Below are positions 45,739 through 56,338 of a DNA stretch of 64,000 nt, one piece after another. Within the stretch, counting starts at the first letter, position 1, and each line of letters starts with the position of its first letter. This stretch comes from Gigaspora margarita (Eukaryota; Glomeromycota; Glomeromycetes; Diversisporales; Gigasporaceae), in NCBI GenBank assembly GCA_009809945.1, contig WTPW01000627.1, positions 295,051-359,050 on the forward strand, given 5' to 3'. The notes below the pieces were generated by a model. It made no database searches and was not told the origin of the DNA. It was given only the letters and a program-made list of their open reading frames with translations. Made by a program: the position numbers and the translations under genes.

Positions 45739-46962
45739 CTTTTAAACTGTATTCCAGGCAATTGTCTAGAATAGTTACAATATTTTAAATAAAATAAAAT
45801 TTTATTAAGAATATATAGTATACTTTATTATAGAATATTTTTTTTAAAACTTTATTATAAAAATTTTTTAAAATTATTAATTAACTTTAAAGTAATAAAA
45901 GTTTTTATTTAAAATTTTTACTATAAAAATTTTCTTTAGATTTTTTTAAATTTTTTTTTTAATTTCTTTGGGCATACACCCGAAGCTATAGTTGGCAGTC
46001 TTTTATTAAAGTCATTAATCATGGAGACCCAACAAGGTTCTACATTTGTATATTTGTAATGATCTACATATGTGTATCTATTACTAATTTCAATTTTTAT
46101 CGTGGCCAACCAGTACTAAGCCATCCTATTATTCTATTTTTTTATTCTAACTGAACTTAATTAGCTAACTCTTTTTACAACTGGGGATTTAACTAGAACT
46201 GTCCAAGTATTTTTGAGCACAAACACACTAATGGTATTCAAGTTTGACTAGACATATCCCTCGTTCCAATTTTTTTTAGAAGTTTTTCGATTCTGAAGAA
46301 AGAACATATTAAATAAGAACCCTATTAGAGCAGATTACTCAACATTTATTCGAATTGTCTGGAGAACCTCGATCTAAGCCAAGCCCAAAATATGGATGAG
46401 CTAATTCTCGCATTCTAATTCAGGCTGTTCTTCACATGATCATGTATAGTTAATTTTACTATTCATAGAACTTGATCTTGCGATTTTGTGTTTGAAATAG
46501 TTAGTATCCTAGAAGCACAACTACTACACTATTGACCCGCAGGACAATTTTCTTAAATTTTATATGTTTCTATCTATAAAAAAATTTTATTTCTAATACA
46601 AGTCCTAATTTTTACAAGTAAATTACAATAATTGCAATAATTAAAGTTGTAATTCTTTTTATAAACTATAATATTGTATTATAACAGAGAGCTAGAGCTA
46701 ATATTTATAAAGTTTGCAAAAATAAGTAAATAATTTTTTTGGCTAATAATTTTTTTAAAATTTGTCTATTTTTAGCTTATAAGTAACTTAAACTTTTTTT
46801 CTTATAATATAAAATTAAATACTACTATAATATAATCCTTATTTTCAAATATTATCAAAAAATTTTAATTAAATATTTTAAGTTTTAAAAAATATAGATA
46901 ATAAGTATATTTATAGCAATTTTTCAGGCAAATTTGCCTGGAATTGCTTATAGTTTAAGAGA
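45739..46962. mobile_element. Palindrome-ended TA-type MITE, copy d, split by a SINE
   Basis: Ends TCTTTTAAACTG (45739) and GTTTAAGAGA (46953-46962), flanked by TA. The inner palindrome is intact at the right (CAGGCAAATTTGCCTG, 46925) and reduced at the left (near 45757). Interior blocks 45890-45960 and 46553-46760 match copies b and c; the SINE 45965-46545 separates them. Confidence 0.75.
45965..46545 (-). mobile_element. tRNA-derived SINE (second group) inside the MITE
   Basis: On the minus strand it begins GTCCTGCGGGTCAATAGTGT, parallel to GTCCTGCAGGTCGATAGCAT at 29920, and shares the following 'TATGAATAG' and 'CATGATCATGT' regions. The insertion point in the MITE is clear by comparison with copies b and c. 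Confidence 0.72.
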
Positions 46963-46986
46963 TAATAATTGTATAGAAAAATACTA

Positions 46987-47651
46987 TCCCTTAGATTGTA
47001 ACACAGGCAAATTTGCCTGCATATTTTAAAAATTTTAATAAAATTTTAATAAAATTTTAATAAAATTTTAAATATTGATTTTAGCTATACCTTTTCTAAG
47101 TAAAAAATATTCTTTGAGTTTTGTTTTAGTAACTTTGTTATAAAAATTTTTTAAAATTATTAGAAATCTTTAGTATAATCAAAGTTTAAAGTTCTTGTAT
47201 TAGCATTTTTACTATTAAAATTTTTCTTTAGATTTTCTTAAATTTATATGTTCCCGTCTATAAAAAAAACTTTTACTTCTAATACAAGTCTTGATTTTTA
47301 CAAATAAATCATTAAGGTTGCAATAATAAAAGTTATCATCCTTTATATAAACTACAATATTGTCTTAAGAACTATAGCTTTAAAACTAAAACTAAATAAG
47401 ATTACAGAGAAATTGTGATAAAATTTTTTAAAAAATTTTTTTCTTAAAGATATCTATTTTTAGCTTATATATAACTTAAAATTTTTTTCTTACAATATAA
47501 AAACTAATTTTGCAAAAAAGTAATCCTTATTTTCAAATATAATTGTACAAAGTTTTATTTAATTATCTTGATATTTAAAAAAAGTAAATCAGAGCAAAAA
47601 ATGTGCAAAAACGCAGGCAAATTTGCCTGTGTCCTACTACAATCTAAGGGA
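46987..47651. mobile_element. Palindrome-ended TA-type MITE, copy b
   Basis: Ends TCCCTTAGATTGTA and CAATCTAAGGGA, flanked by TA. Inner palindromes CAGGCAAATTTGCCTGC at 47003 and GCAGGCAAATTTGCCTG at 47613. Only 22 bp separates it from the neighbouring copy d. Confidence 0.88.
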
Positions 47652-47845
47652 TAAGTTTTCTTACATACTAGTTATATTTTCTGAAGATAACCAATCAAAA
47701 ACATTTAAATAGATGAATCTAGAATTAGATAGTAGAGATTTTAGATATTGAGAATATTATAATAAAAACTTAACTTTAAGTTCATAGTATTGCAATTAAA
47801 TATATTACAATTACACAAATTTACATTATCAATTCACAAGTAATC

Positions 47846-48473
47846 AGTCCTCCGGGCTGATAGCATAGCGGTTATGCTCCGAGGATACAAATCATAAGGT
47901 TGCCAGTTCAATTCCTCCCAAAGGCGAAATAAAAAAGCCAGCTGAATAGGGAACTGAAACACCGTGGGAAGACAGGGACCCAGGACGTCGTATGACAGAC
48001 TTATTTGGGCAGCCGTTATTTCGAGAATTTGTGGCTGTGAAGAAAATTGTGCTAGGATCCCGATTTGGAATAACCGAAGTCACGAGACGTAATGTGAGGC
48101 CTAAGTCTGGATCTACATTGATACTACATGAACTCGTGGCGCCGCCGACCCGTGTAGGTGAAATTCCGTTTCGGTGTTCGGCGTATGACCTCTCCGGGGG
48201 TCATTGCAGTGGGTCGCATCTAGGTGCTAATAGTAGTAACCGGGTGAAGTCGGGCTTTGTGTAAAATATGTTAACTTAGTTAATAAAATGTAATACCCTC
48301 CGGAGTTCGCATACGGATTTATAATAAAGTCACGGCAAGATTCGCCAAAGTTAAAAAAAAAAAAAAAAAAAAATTATNNNNNNNNNNNNNNNNNNNNNNN
48401 NNNNNNNNNNNNNNNNNNNNNNNNNNNNNNNNNNNNNNNNNNNNNNNNNNAAAAAAAAAAAAAAAAAAAAAAA
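47846..48473 (+). mobile_element. tRNA-derived SINE (second group), full length with target duplication
   Basis: The head has A-box-like GATAGCATAGCGGTTATG (47860) and B-box-like GGTTGCCAGTTCAATTCC (47898). The body ends in an A-tail that holds an assembly gap. A 14 bp duplication ATTCACAAGTAATC lies at 47832-47845 and 48474-48487, showing insertion by target-primed reverse transcription. Body GC content is visibly higher than its surroundings. Overlapping frames at 47892-48264 are not genes. A partner LINE is not in the window. Confidence 0.88.
48378..48450. other. Assembly gap (73 N) in the SINE A-tail
   Basis: Undetermined bases between two A-runs; probably a long homopolymer that failed to assemble. 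Confidence 0.98.
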
Positions 48474-48521
48474 ATTCACAAGTAATCTCGATTTCTTCTA
48501 TTTTTCTTTTATATAAGATTA

Positions 48522-49176
48522 TCCCTTAATTTGTTATGCAGGCAAATTTGCCTGCATAAATTTTAAAATTTTAAATTTTTTAAATAGAACTTTAAATATT
48601 AACTTTAGCTATATACTTTCTAAGTAAAAAATATAATATTAGTTTTGTTTTATCAACTTTATTATAAATATTTTTAAAATTATTAAAAAACTTAGGTGTA
48701 ATAAAAGTTTAAAGTTTTTGTTTTGGAACTTTTACTATTGAAATTTTTCTTTAGGCTTCTCAAATTTTATATGTCTCCATCTATAAAAAAAATTTTTACT
48801 TCTAATACAAGTCTTAATTTTTTACAAGTAAATCACTTAAAGTGCAATAATAAAAGTTGTAATTCTTTATATAAACTACAATATTGTATTAGAAACTATA
48901 TTTTTAAAACCAATATTTAAAGAATTCGCCAAGATATTGTAAATTATTTTTTTGGTTAAAAAATTTTTTTAAAATTCAATATTTTTAGCCTATAAGCAAT
49001 ATAAAATTTTGTCTTATAATATAAAATTAAATAATTCAAAAATATAATCCTTGTTTTTAAATATTATTATACCAAATTTTATTTTAATATTTTAAATGAT
49101 TAAAAAAGTAGATCAGAGATATATTTATAGTAATTATGCAGGCAAATTTGCCAGCAAACCTTTACAAGCTAAGGGA
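48522..49176. mobile_element. Palindrome-ended TA-type MITE, copy c
   Basis: Ends TCCCTTAATTTGTTATGCAG and, at the right, AGCTAAGGGA, flanked by TA. Inner palindrome GCAGGCAAATTTGCCTGC at 48539 and with one change at 49139. Closely related to copy b along its length. Confidence 0.88.
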
Positions 49177-49339
49177 TAACTATCACAATTAATTAATCAA
49201 AAAAATTGCAATATTTATGATAATTACAAAATTACTTAACTCGATTGACAATTATACAGAATATTGCAGTGATTACAAATTTAATAATTATCCTAAATAT
49301 CATAACAATGTAATAACTAATAACACATTTCAGATATCA

Positions 49340-51410
49340 AAAATATCATAATCATATATTATATTAGTCAACTGATTTGTTACTATTTATTACTAAGTTT
49401 TTTGTTATATATAAATTTATAAAAAATATATATAAAATTGCTATAAGCTTTGAATCTATAATGTTTCTTCCTCTATATATTAATTTAAAATTAATTTTTT
49501 TAGAAATATAGAACAAGAAAAGAAAAAAATTGAGCTTAAAAATCAGATTAAAATTTTGCTAATTTTGTACAAAATGAAAATATAACTTTACCAAAAACAA
49601 ATATTTTTCAATTTTAAGATAAGAAGCATATATAAAAACATGCTCAGGTGATGGAAGTAGGTTACCTTGTAAAAAAATAGGTTATCTAGGTAATAAAGTT
49701 TAAAATTTATTGTATTTCAATATAAAACCTTTTCTTATTAGTAACCTACTTTGGGCTCTTAAGCAAAGTTGTTTGGCATATTATTTTACTTGCATTCAAG
49801 GTTAAAATGCACTTTCTCAGACCTTTTACTAAGTGAAAAATGATATTAAAGTTGGAAAAAAAAATTTTCTAAAAAAATTTTTTTAAAAAAAATTTCTAAC
49901 TTTAACACCATTTTTCACTTAGTAAAAGGTCTGAAAAAGTGCATTTTAACTTGAATACAAGTAAAATAACATGCCAAACAATTTTGCTTAAGAGCCCAAA
50001 GAAGGTTACCAATAAGAAAAAAAGTTATATATATATTTTTTTTTTGTGTCAAAGTTACCGCTATGGTATAAAGGCATTTATTCAAGCTTCCGGATCAAGG
50101 GTGCCTCCAAGGACACCCGATATTTGTTACATTGATGAGAGTACAACTAGTCACACATACAACTTATGGTTGTCTAATTTAAGTAGTCTGCCCGAAGGTT
50201 CTACACTAATTGCCATACCTGTAACCTGACTAGGGGGTTACCTATTTAAACCCTCTGGTCCATGCTTCACCTGTCAATCCTGCTTGTATCACTGGTACAG
50301 TCCTCCAATACATAAGTCAGTCGAGGCTAGTCCTGGATTCTTTGCGAACTCCCTTAGAACTAATTTATTCTTGCAGTACACTTGGTAGAGCAGTTCCTGT
50401 CTCACACAGGTATTATCTAAACTTTGGTAACTTACACTACAGCTTTACCTATATACTTGCAGTCAGGGCTAACTATTAAACCGCTACCATTACCTACTTC
50501 TGCCCTTGTGAGGTTCACTCCAATCCCGATACCCACCACAACCTTCCTATTGGTCCTTCTTCAGTATCCCCAAACTTTCAAAGCAGTTAGCCCAAAAGGG
50601 TTGTTAGCCCAGCTTTAAGTACTGAATTGACTCCTTCTCTTTGGTACATGCTGCCAAAACATATGTCCTTTTCCTCCGGTACGACTCTGGTGGCCAGGTT
50701 GGTGGACCCCCTCCTCGAGGATCTTGTCATCCAGTTCTTCAGCTCTAGTTTTTGATATTCCAATTATGGTTAGCACTGTCGAAGATCTTTGCTACTTCTT
50801 CACTCGGGACTTCCAAATGGGTATCCATTTTCCAATCCTTGGATTTTGTGCACCCGGCGGCTCCTATTCAAGATGGTGTACCAAATGACCAATGAGGAGA
50901 AATGGTACCATAACACAGACCTATTTTCCAAACCATCGCCAGTGGGATTTGAACCCTAGACCTGCCACTTAGGGGTAACAACTTACAACTTCTCTAAGTT
51001 GCCACACCCCAAAAAGTTTTATATTAAAGTACAATAAATTTTAACTTTAGTACATAGATAACCTATTTTTTTTTACAAGAAAACCTACTTCTGTCACCTA
51101 AGAAAAGTTGTTCAAAGCATGTTTTTACATATGCTACTTATCTTAAAATTGAAAAGCATTTGTTTTTTGGTAAAGTTATATTTTTATTTTGTACAAAATC
51201 AGCAAAATTTTAATTTGATTTTTAGCTCAATTTTCTTTCTTTCCTTGTTCTAAATTTTCCAAAAATTTAATTTTAAATAAATATGTAGGGAGAAAAATAT
51301 AATAGATTCAAAGCTTATAGTAATTTTATATGATTTTTTATAAATTTTATATGTAAAAAATTTTTATATGACATATCAGTTAACTAATATATCTTATAAT
51401 ATCATTATTA
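49340..51410. mobile_element. Giant foldback element, with a SINE in its right arm
   Basis: Left arm 49340-49870 and right arm 49880-50034 plus 51011-51410 are reverse complements: 'TTTTCACTTAGTAAAAGGTC' (49912) against 'GACCTTTTACTAAGTGAAAA' (49830), and 'GCTATAAGCTTTGAATCTAT' (49440) against its reverse near 51310. Without the SINE the palindrome is about 1.1 kb. The centre near 49870 is AT-only. No transposase. Confidence 0.8.
50035..51010 (-). mobile_element. Long tRNA-type SINE, near full length
   Basis: Minus-strand head GGGTGTGGCAACTTAGAG at about 51008, B-box-like GGGTTCAAATCCC at about 50945, T-run tail (A on the minus strand) at about 50037. The other arm of the host palindrome shows the uninterrupted target. 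Flanks AAAAAGTTATAT and AAAAAGTTTTATAT agree with a target duplication of about 12 bp. Reading frames at 49939-50229 and 50424-50618 are non-coding. Confidence 0.85.
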
Positions 51411-52318
51411 CACAGATTCTCAAAAATATTTAAACAGATAAACTCTAAATTAGATAGTTTAGATTTGGTTATATAAAATTTTACATACTTGGCCAATCAT
51501 TTTTTGAGTGTATTAATTAGATCAAAACAATTATTACACACCATTTTGTCAGACTGAACCATTTTAGGTTTTCTTTCAAACTTAAAATAGATCCATTTAC
51601 CTAGTATATAGTCAATCATACAAAGTTATATATTTATATACATATTATTGTATAAGTATACACAAAGTTAAATTGTATAATTGTAAAGTAATTTCTTTAT
51701 AAAATTCAAAGCAAATAAAATATTTTTATAAGTACTGACTTTCTTGTATCCATATCTTCAAAAACAACTCTACACAATTGTGCAATTAAACAACAATTAG
51801 GTAATTGTATAAGCTCAATCAAAGAAATATCATTTTACCAAATAGTGATAAACTTGTTGGGAATAATGCAAAAATTTTGATCTATTTTGGTATGAAATTT
51901 TAAAATTTTTTTGGGTGTTTTTTTTTGTTCTTGTCTTATAGAGATAGATTTGATATTTAATAAGTATATGTGGATTTTAGCAGAGCTTATAGTTTTAAAT
52001 CAAGACCCCAAATTTTAGGATCATCTAATTATAGATTATTTCTGACAATACTTAATAAAACATATTACTTTATCAAAATAGAATAGAATTTAAAATAACA
52101 AATTCAAATCTTAGATCAAAATTTTCAAATAATGAATTCAAATATTAATTTCAAATTTTAGAATAGATTAGTTTAGAATAATATTATAATCAATTAATGA
52201 ATAACTATATATGAGCTAATTTCCAAAATATTTTCATTAGAAAATTAACTAAGAGAAATTAATTATATTAACTATTAAACAAAGTAACTATATTATTTTT
52301 TATATGGAAAAATGTATT
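51411..52318. other. AT-rich intergenic, no feature recognised
   Basis: No gene, inverted repeat or tandem repeat stood out by eye. Confidence 0.5.
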
Positions 52319-52525
52319 TGTTGCACTCTGTAACACACCTTTTTTGTCACAGGTATATTTATAACTCAAAATTTTACTAAGATAACACCTACTGCACTTC
52401 TAACAAAAAATGATCCTCTCACAATTCTGTATTAATCTTGATTCTAACTCTAATTTAATTTTACTTTAATATTAATAAGGCCTTAAGGTGTTATGCACTA
52501 GTAATGCATTGCAGGTATAACAAAT
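52319..52525. mobile_element. Core-family MITE fragment, reverse orientation
   Basis: 'TTGCACTCTGTAACACACC' at the left and 'GGTGTTATGCACTAGTAATG' at the right, with 'CTTCTAACAAAAAATGATCC' between them as in the copies at 38.4 and 43.6 kb. Confidence 0.55.
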
Positions 52526-52530
52526 ACTAT

Positions 52531-53856
52531 AGTGCATTGACTAAAGTACCCCCTTTTTTTGTACCCCTCATGTGAAGTACCCAGGTATTTTGCATGTCAC
52601 TTTTTTTTTTGCCAAGAATAATACCCGGGTATTTTATAACTATTGAAGGTGGGATTTTTGTATAAGACTCAGGTATTTTATACTGCACAATGCCTAATAT
52701 GATAACATTACCAAATGAATGCTATTATAAAATATTTAATAACTTCTGGTGCTTGTAAACCGTCAATGTAAAATTATTGTAGAAATAGCTTATTATCGGT
52801 AAAAAAGATTCTCACGCATATGAATTTGTGCAAACAGGTTTTGTACACGTACATACGTACATATGTACAGTACGTATATATGTACTAGAACTCTGCAAGT
52901 TTTGCTGGCACTTGAGCTCTAGTACATATGTATGTACATGCCTGATTCATCTTTTTTTGATTTTTTTTTATTTTATTGAAATTTTTTTTGATTTATTTTT
53001 TTTTATCTTTTTTAATAATTTTTTTTATTTTATTTATTTATTTATTTTCATTTATTTTTTTTTTATTTTATTATTTATTTAGCTTTTTATTAATTTTTTT
53101 CACTTTTTTATTTTTATTTTTATTTAATTTTTTTTCTATTTTAATTTTTTTAACTTTTTTTATTTTTTATTTCGCTTTTAACTTTTTTTGATCATTTTTT
53201 TATAAATTATGTTATTTCTTTTTAATTATTATTATTCTTTATTTATTTTTTTAAATTATATATATTTTAAATTCTATTTTTATTTTACAATTTTTTCTTA
53301 TTTTTAATTTAAATTATTAATTAAATTACCTTTAAGCTAATGTTTCGCTCTTTTATTTATCTACTTTTTTTTTTGTTTGTTTTTCTCTTTGGGTAGATAG
53401 GTGTGTTTACGGGTGGGTGAGTGATTAATTGGGTAGATAATGAGTGGATAGATGGGCAAAGGGATCTTTTAGGTGGAAGAGTGGGGCGGATAGATAGTTT
53501 TCAGGTGGGTAAGTATCATGGGTATGTGCATATATGCAGATATGCAATGGTGGGAATAAAAAGTAAATTCCCAGTTATTTCCTACTATGGGAATAACTGG
53601 AATTTTCCTTTTTATTCCAACTATTGCACTAGAGATGCGATCCATTTTCCGGAACAAAAAATTTTATTATTAATTTTGTTTCAAAAAAGTGAGATAGCTT
53701 ATTTTTGGGTGAAACAAGTTACCCCCATACAAAATACCCCCTTAGCAAAAGACCCCTATGCAAAATACCTGTCACCAATCAAGAGACCCTCAGGTATTTT
53801 ATAAGTTTTTTTTGGTTTTATTGTATTAAACCCGGGTACTTTGGTTAGTGCACTAC
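52531..53856. mobile_element. Element with GTGCATTGACTAAAGTACCC ends
   Basis: Left end TAGTGCATTGACTAAAGTAC and right end GTACTTTGGTTAGTGCACTA are inverted partners; further inward 'ACCCAGGTATTTTGCATG' (52578) pairs with 'CCCTCAGGTATTTTATAAG' type sequence near the right end. The interior holds a TGTAC palindrome (52845-52945), a 400 bp T-rich tract (52950-53350), a GGTGGGTGAG-type simple repeat and a small hairpin (53520-53642). Target duplication uncertain. Confidence 0.6.
53520..53642. mobile_element. Tiny hairpin element (GCAATGGTG family), copy 2
   Basis: 'ATGCAATGGTGGGAATAAAA' paired with 'TTTTTATTCCAACTATTGCA', folding around 'TTTCCTACTATGG'. Relative of 26870-26972. The frames crossing it on both strands reflect the hairpin. 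Confidence 0.7.
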
Positions 53857-54347
53857 GGTACATTTTTCTTTTTATATAGGTAGTTTATTTTTAATCTTTA
53901 CTTATAATAATAACAATGCCTAATACTATATTTCAGTAGTTCTAGGCTAATAAAAAGATAATGATTTAATGGTTTTGATTAGAGATAGTAAAGTTCAGTC
54001 CTGGTCTGGTACTACTATCAGATGGGAGAGCATTAGACAATCACCAAAAAAGTATCAGAATAGCAAACTAAAATATAAATTAAAAGAAGGTTGATATGGA
54101 TATTGGCAAGGTTGAAAATTAAGAAAAAAGATATTTTGGTATAAAAAAAATTGAATAAGAAAGGTTTATGAATAATAGAGTAATAGAATTAGATTTTTAA
54201 TATAATTCAGAGAATAATTTAATGGATCAAAGGAATTAAATATATCAATATAAGACTTAATTGTATAATCAATCAATATAATATAAAATAATTTTAATAA
54301 AATAAATTCAATTAATCAATCAAAATAAATTTAATAAATGATTTAAT

Positions 54348-55332
54348 AGGGTGTGGCGACTTAGGGAAGTTGTTAAGTTGTCACCCCCCAAGCGGCAGGT
54401 CTAGGGTTCAAATCCCATTGGTGACGCTTTGAAAATAGACCTGTGTTCCGGTAACTGCTTCTCATCAATCGGTTGGGTACATTACCTGTAGGCCTTGGTA
54501 CACCATCTCGAATGAGAGCCTTTGGGCACACAAATCCAAGAAACCAGAGAAACGGAAACCCGTTTGGCAAGCCCCGAGTAAGGAGGTAGCAAAGATCTTC
54601 GACAGTGCTACCAAAACCAGAATTTCAAAAACCAGAGCCAGAGAATCGGATGATAAGACCCTCGAGGAGGGGGTTCACCAACCTGGCCGTCAGAGTCGCA
54701 CCGGAGGAAAAGGACCTATGTTTCAGAATTAGGTACCAAGGGAAGAAGGCCATATCGACCCTTCCNGGCNNACTGGTTTGGAAGTTTGTNGATCCNGTAT
54801 AAGGACCGGTAGGATGGTGAGGTCGGTGCTGGGGTTGGAGCGAACCTTACAAGGGCAAAGTAGGTAATGGTAGCAGTTTAGGTAACCCCTGGACTGCAAG
54901 TGTATAGGTAAAGCTGTAGCATAAGTTACCAAAGTGTAGGTAATACCTGGGTGGGACAGGGACTGCTCTACCAAGTTTTCTGTCGAGGATAAATTAGTCC
55001 TAAGGGTNGTGATTAGCATCCGGTACGAACTCCAGGTTTAGAAACTGGTNGCTGTACCNGTGATACAANATGGNTTGGCAGGCNGATCAGAGACCAGAGG
55101 GTTTAAATAGGCAATGCCGGTATGCGGGTTGCAGGTATGGCAGCTAGTGTAGGACCCTCGGGTGGCTACTTAAATAGGCAACCAAAAGTTGCAGGTGTGG
55201 CTAGTTGTACTCTCATCAATGTAACAAATGCCAGTATTCCCTTAAGTGAATACCAACGGCCCTAATATCTTGAATAAAAAAAATTCCCAGTTCCCAAAGA
55301 CGGACACTTAAAAAAAAAAAAAAATAAAAAAA
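54348..55332 (+). mobile_element. Long tRNA-type SINE, full-length reference copy
   Basis: 985 bp with an exact 14 bp target duplication ATAAATGATTTAAT (54334-54347, 55333-55346). The head is tRNA-like: A-box region GTGGCGACTTAGGGAAG (54353) and B-box-like GGGTTCAAATCCC (54404). The tail is A-rich (55310-55332). It contains several N or ambiguous calls (54766-55079). No long open frame. At nearly 1 kb it is unusually long for a tRNA-derived SINE. Confidence 0.9.
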
Positions 55333-55346
55333 ATAAATGATTTAAT

Positions 55347-55944
55347 CAATATAACAAATTATAAGTTTCCTTTGGTTTTAAAATGCCTACTAACTTATAT
55401 TTATTATTTATAAAACAGATTGAAGTCTGAGGAAAACTTTATTAAAGCAAAAATTTAGGGTTTAAATACATTAAAATTTTGCTTTATGTCATTGATATTA
55501 GACACAAGCCAAACAAAAATTTACAAATATTGTTATTGATAATTTTCTTTTCTATCAACTTTAAATAAAGTTGAACACTTTCTTTTTAATCACTTATATA
55601 ACCTTACATTTAATCAATCTTTATTACATGACTTCAACAATACAATTAATTCCAACAATACTTTGTGGTTTTCTTTATGTTCCAAGAATCTAAATTTGGG
55701 TACATATAAGTGGACTATCATATACCAAAAGAGAAAAAGTATAATTCATCAGTCAGGTTTAAAGGTTTTTTCAGAAAAACAAAGATTGATCTATTTAAAA
55801 ACAATGATCTATCTATTTAAAAATAAAGGTATTTATCTGATTATAAAATGGTGCCCATAGATTTTTGTACCCATAGTTACAGATTTTATAATATTTAAAT
55901 GCCATGGGTTGCACTAATAATAAATAATATACCAATATAGATAA
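55347..55944. other. AT-rich intergenic, no gene recognised
   Basis: A short plus-strand frame (55663-55860) has no domain features and is probably chance. Confidence 0.5.
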
Positions 55945-56338
55945 TACAGTAGCCTACCATAATATTGTGGACACTTTTTAAAAATTTATATAGAGCTAAA
56001 TTTATAAGATATTAATAAAAATAAAAATATAAATTTATTAAATCTATATCTTTTAAATAAAAAATAGTTTATATAATTCTATGCAATGCTTTTTAAAATA
56101 ATTAGATTTTAGTAAATTTTAGATTTTTTTATTTTTAAATTGCTAATTTTAATATATTTTTATAGTAGCATAAATTTCTAAATATAGTAATATATAAACT
56201 TAATTTTTTATGAAGACAACTAGCAATTTTTTTAAATAAAATTATTTAACATAACAAATTGTATATATTCTGAAAGTTTTATAAAATTTAAAATTTATTA
56301 ATAAATTACTATATTTAGTAATAAAATTACTATATATA

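Noticed and set aside
47992..48264. 90-codon frame of normal-looking composition
   Set aside because: Inside a tRNA-headed SINE between 14 bp target duplications; higher GC content of the SINE body explains it.
53421..53804. 127-codon plus-strand frame
   Set aside because: Crosses a hairpin element and simple repeats; also open on the other strand across the hairpin; no domain.
54353..54425. Functional tRNA gene
   Set aside because: Same reason: promoter boxes without a consistent cloverleaf, at the head of a SINE with target duplication.
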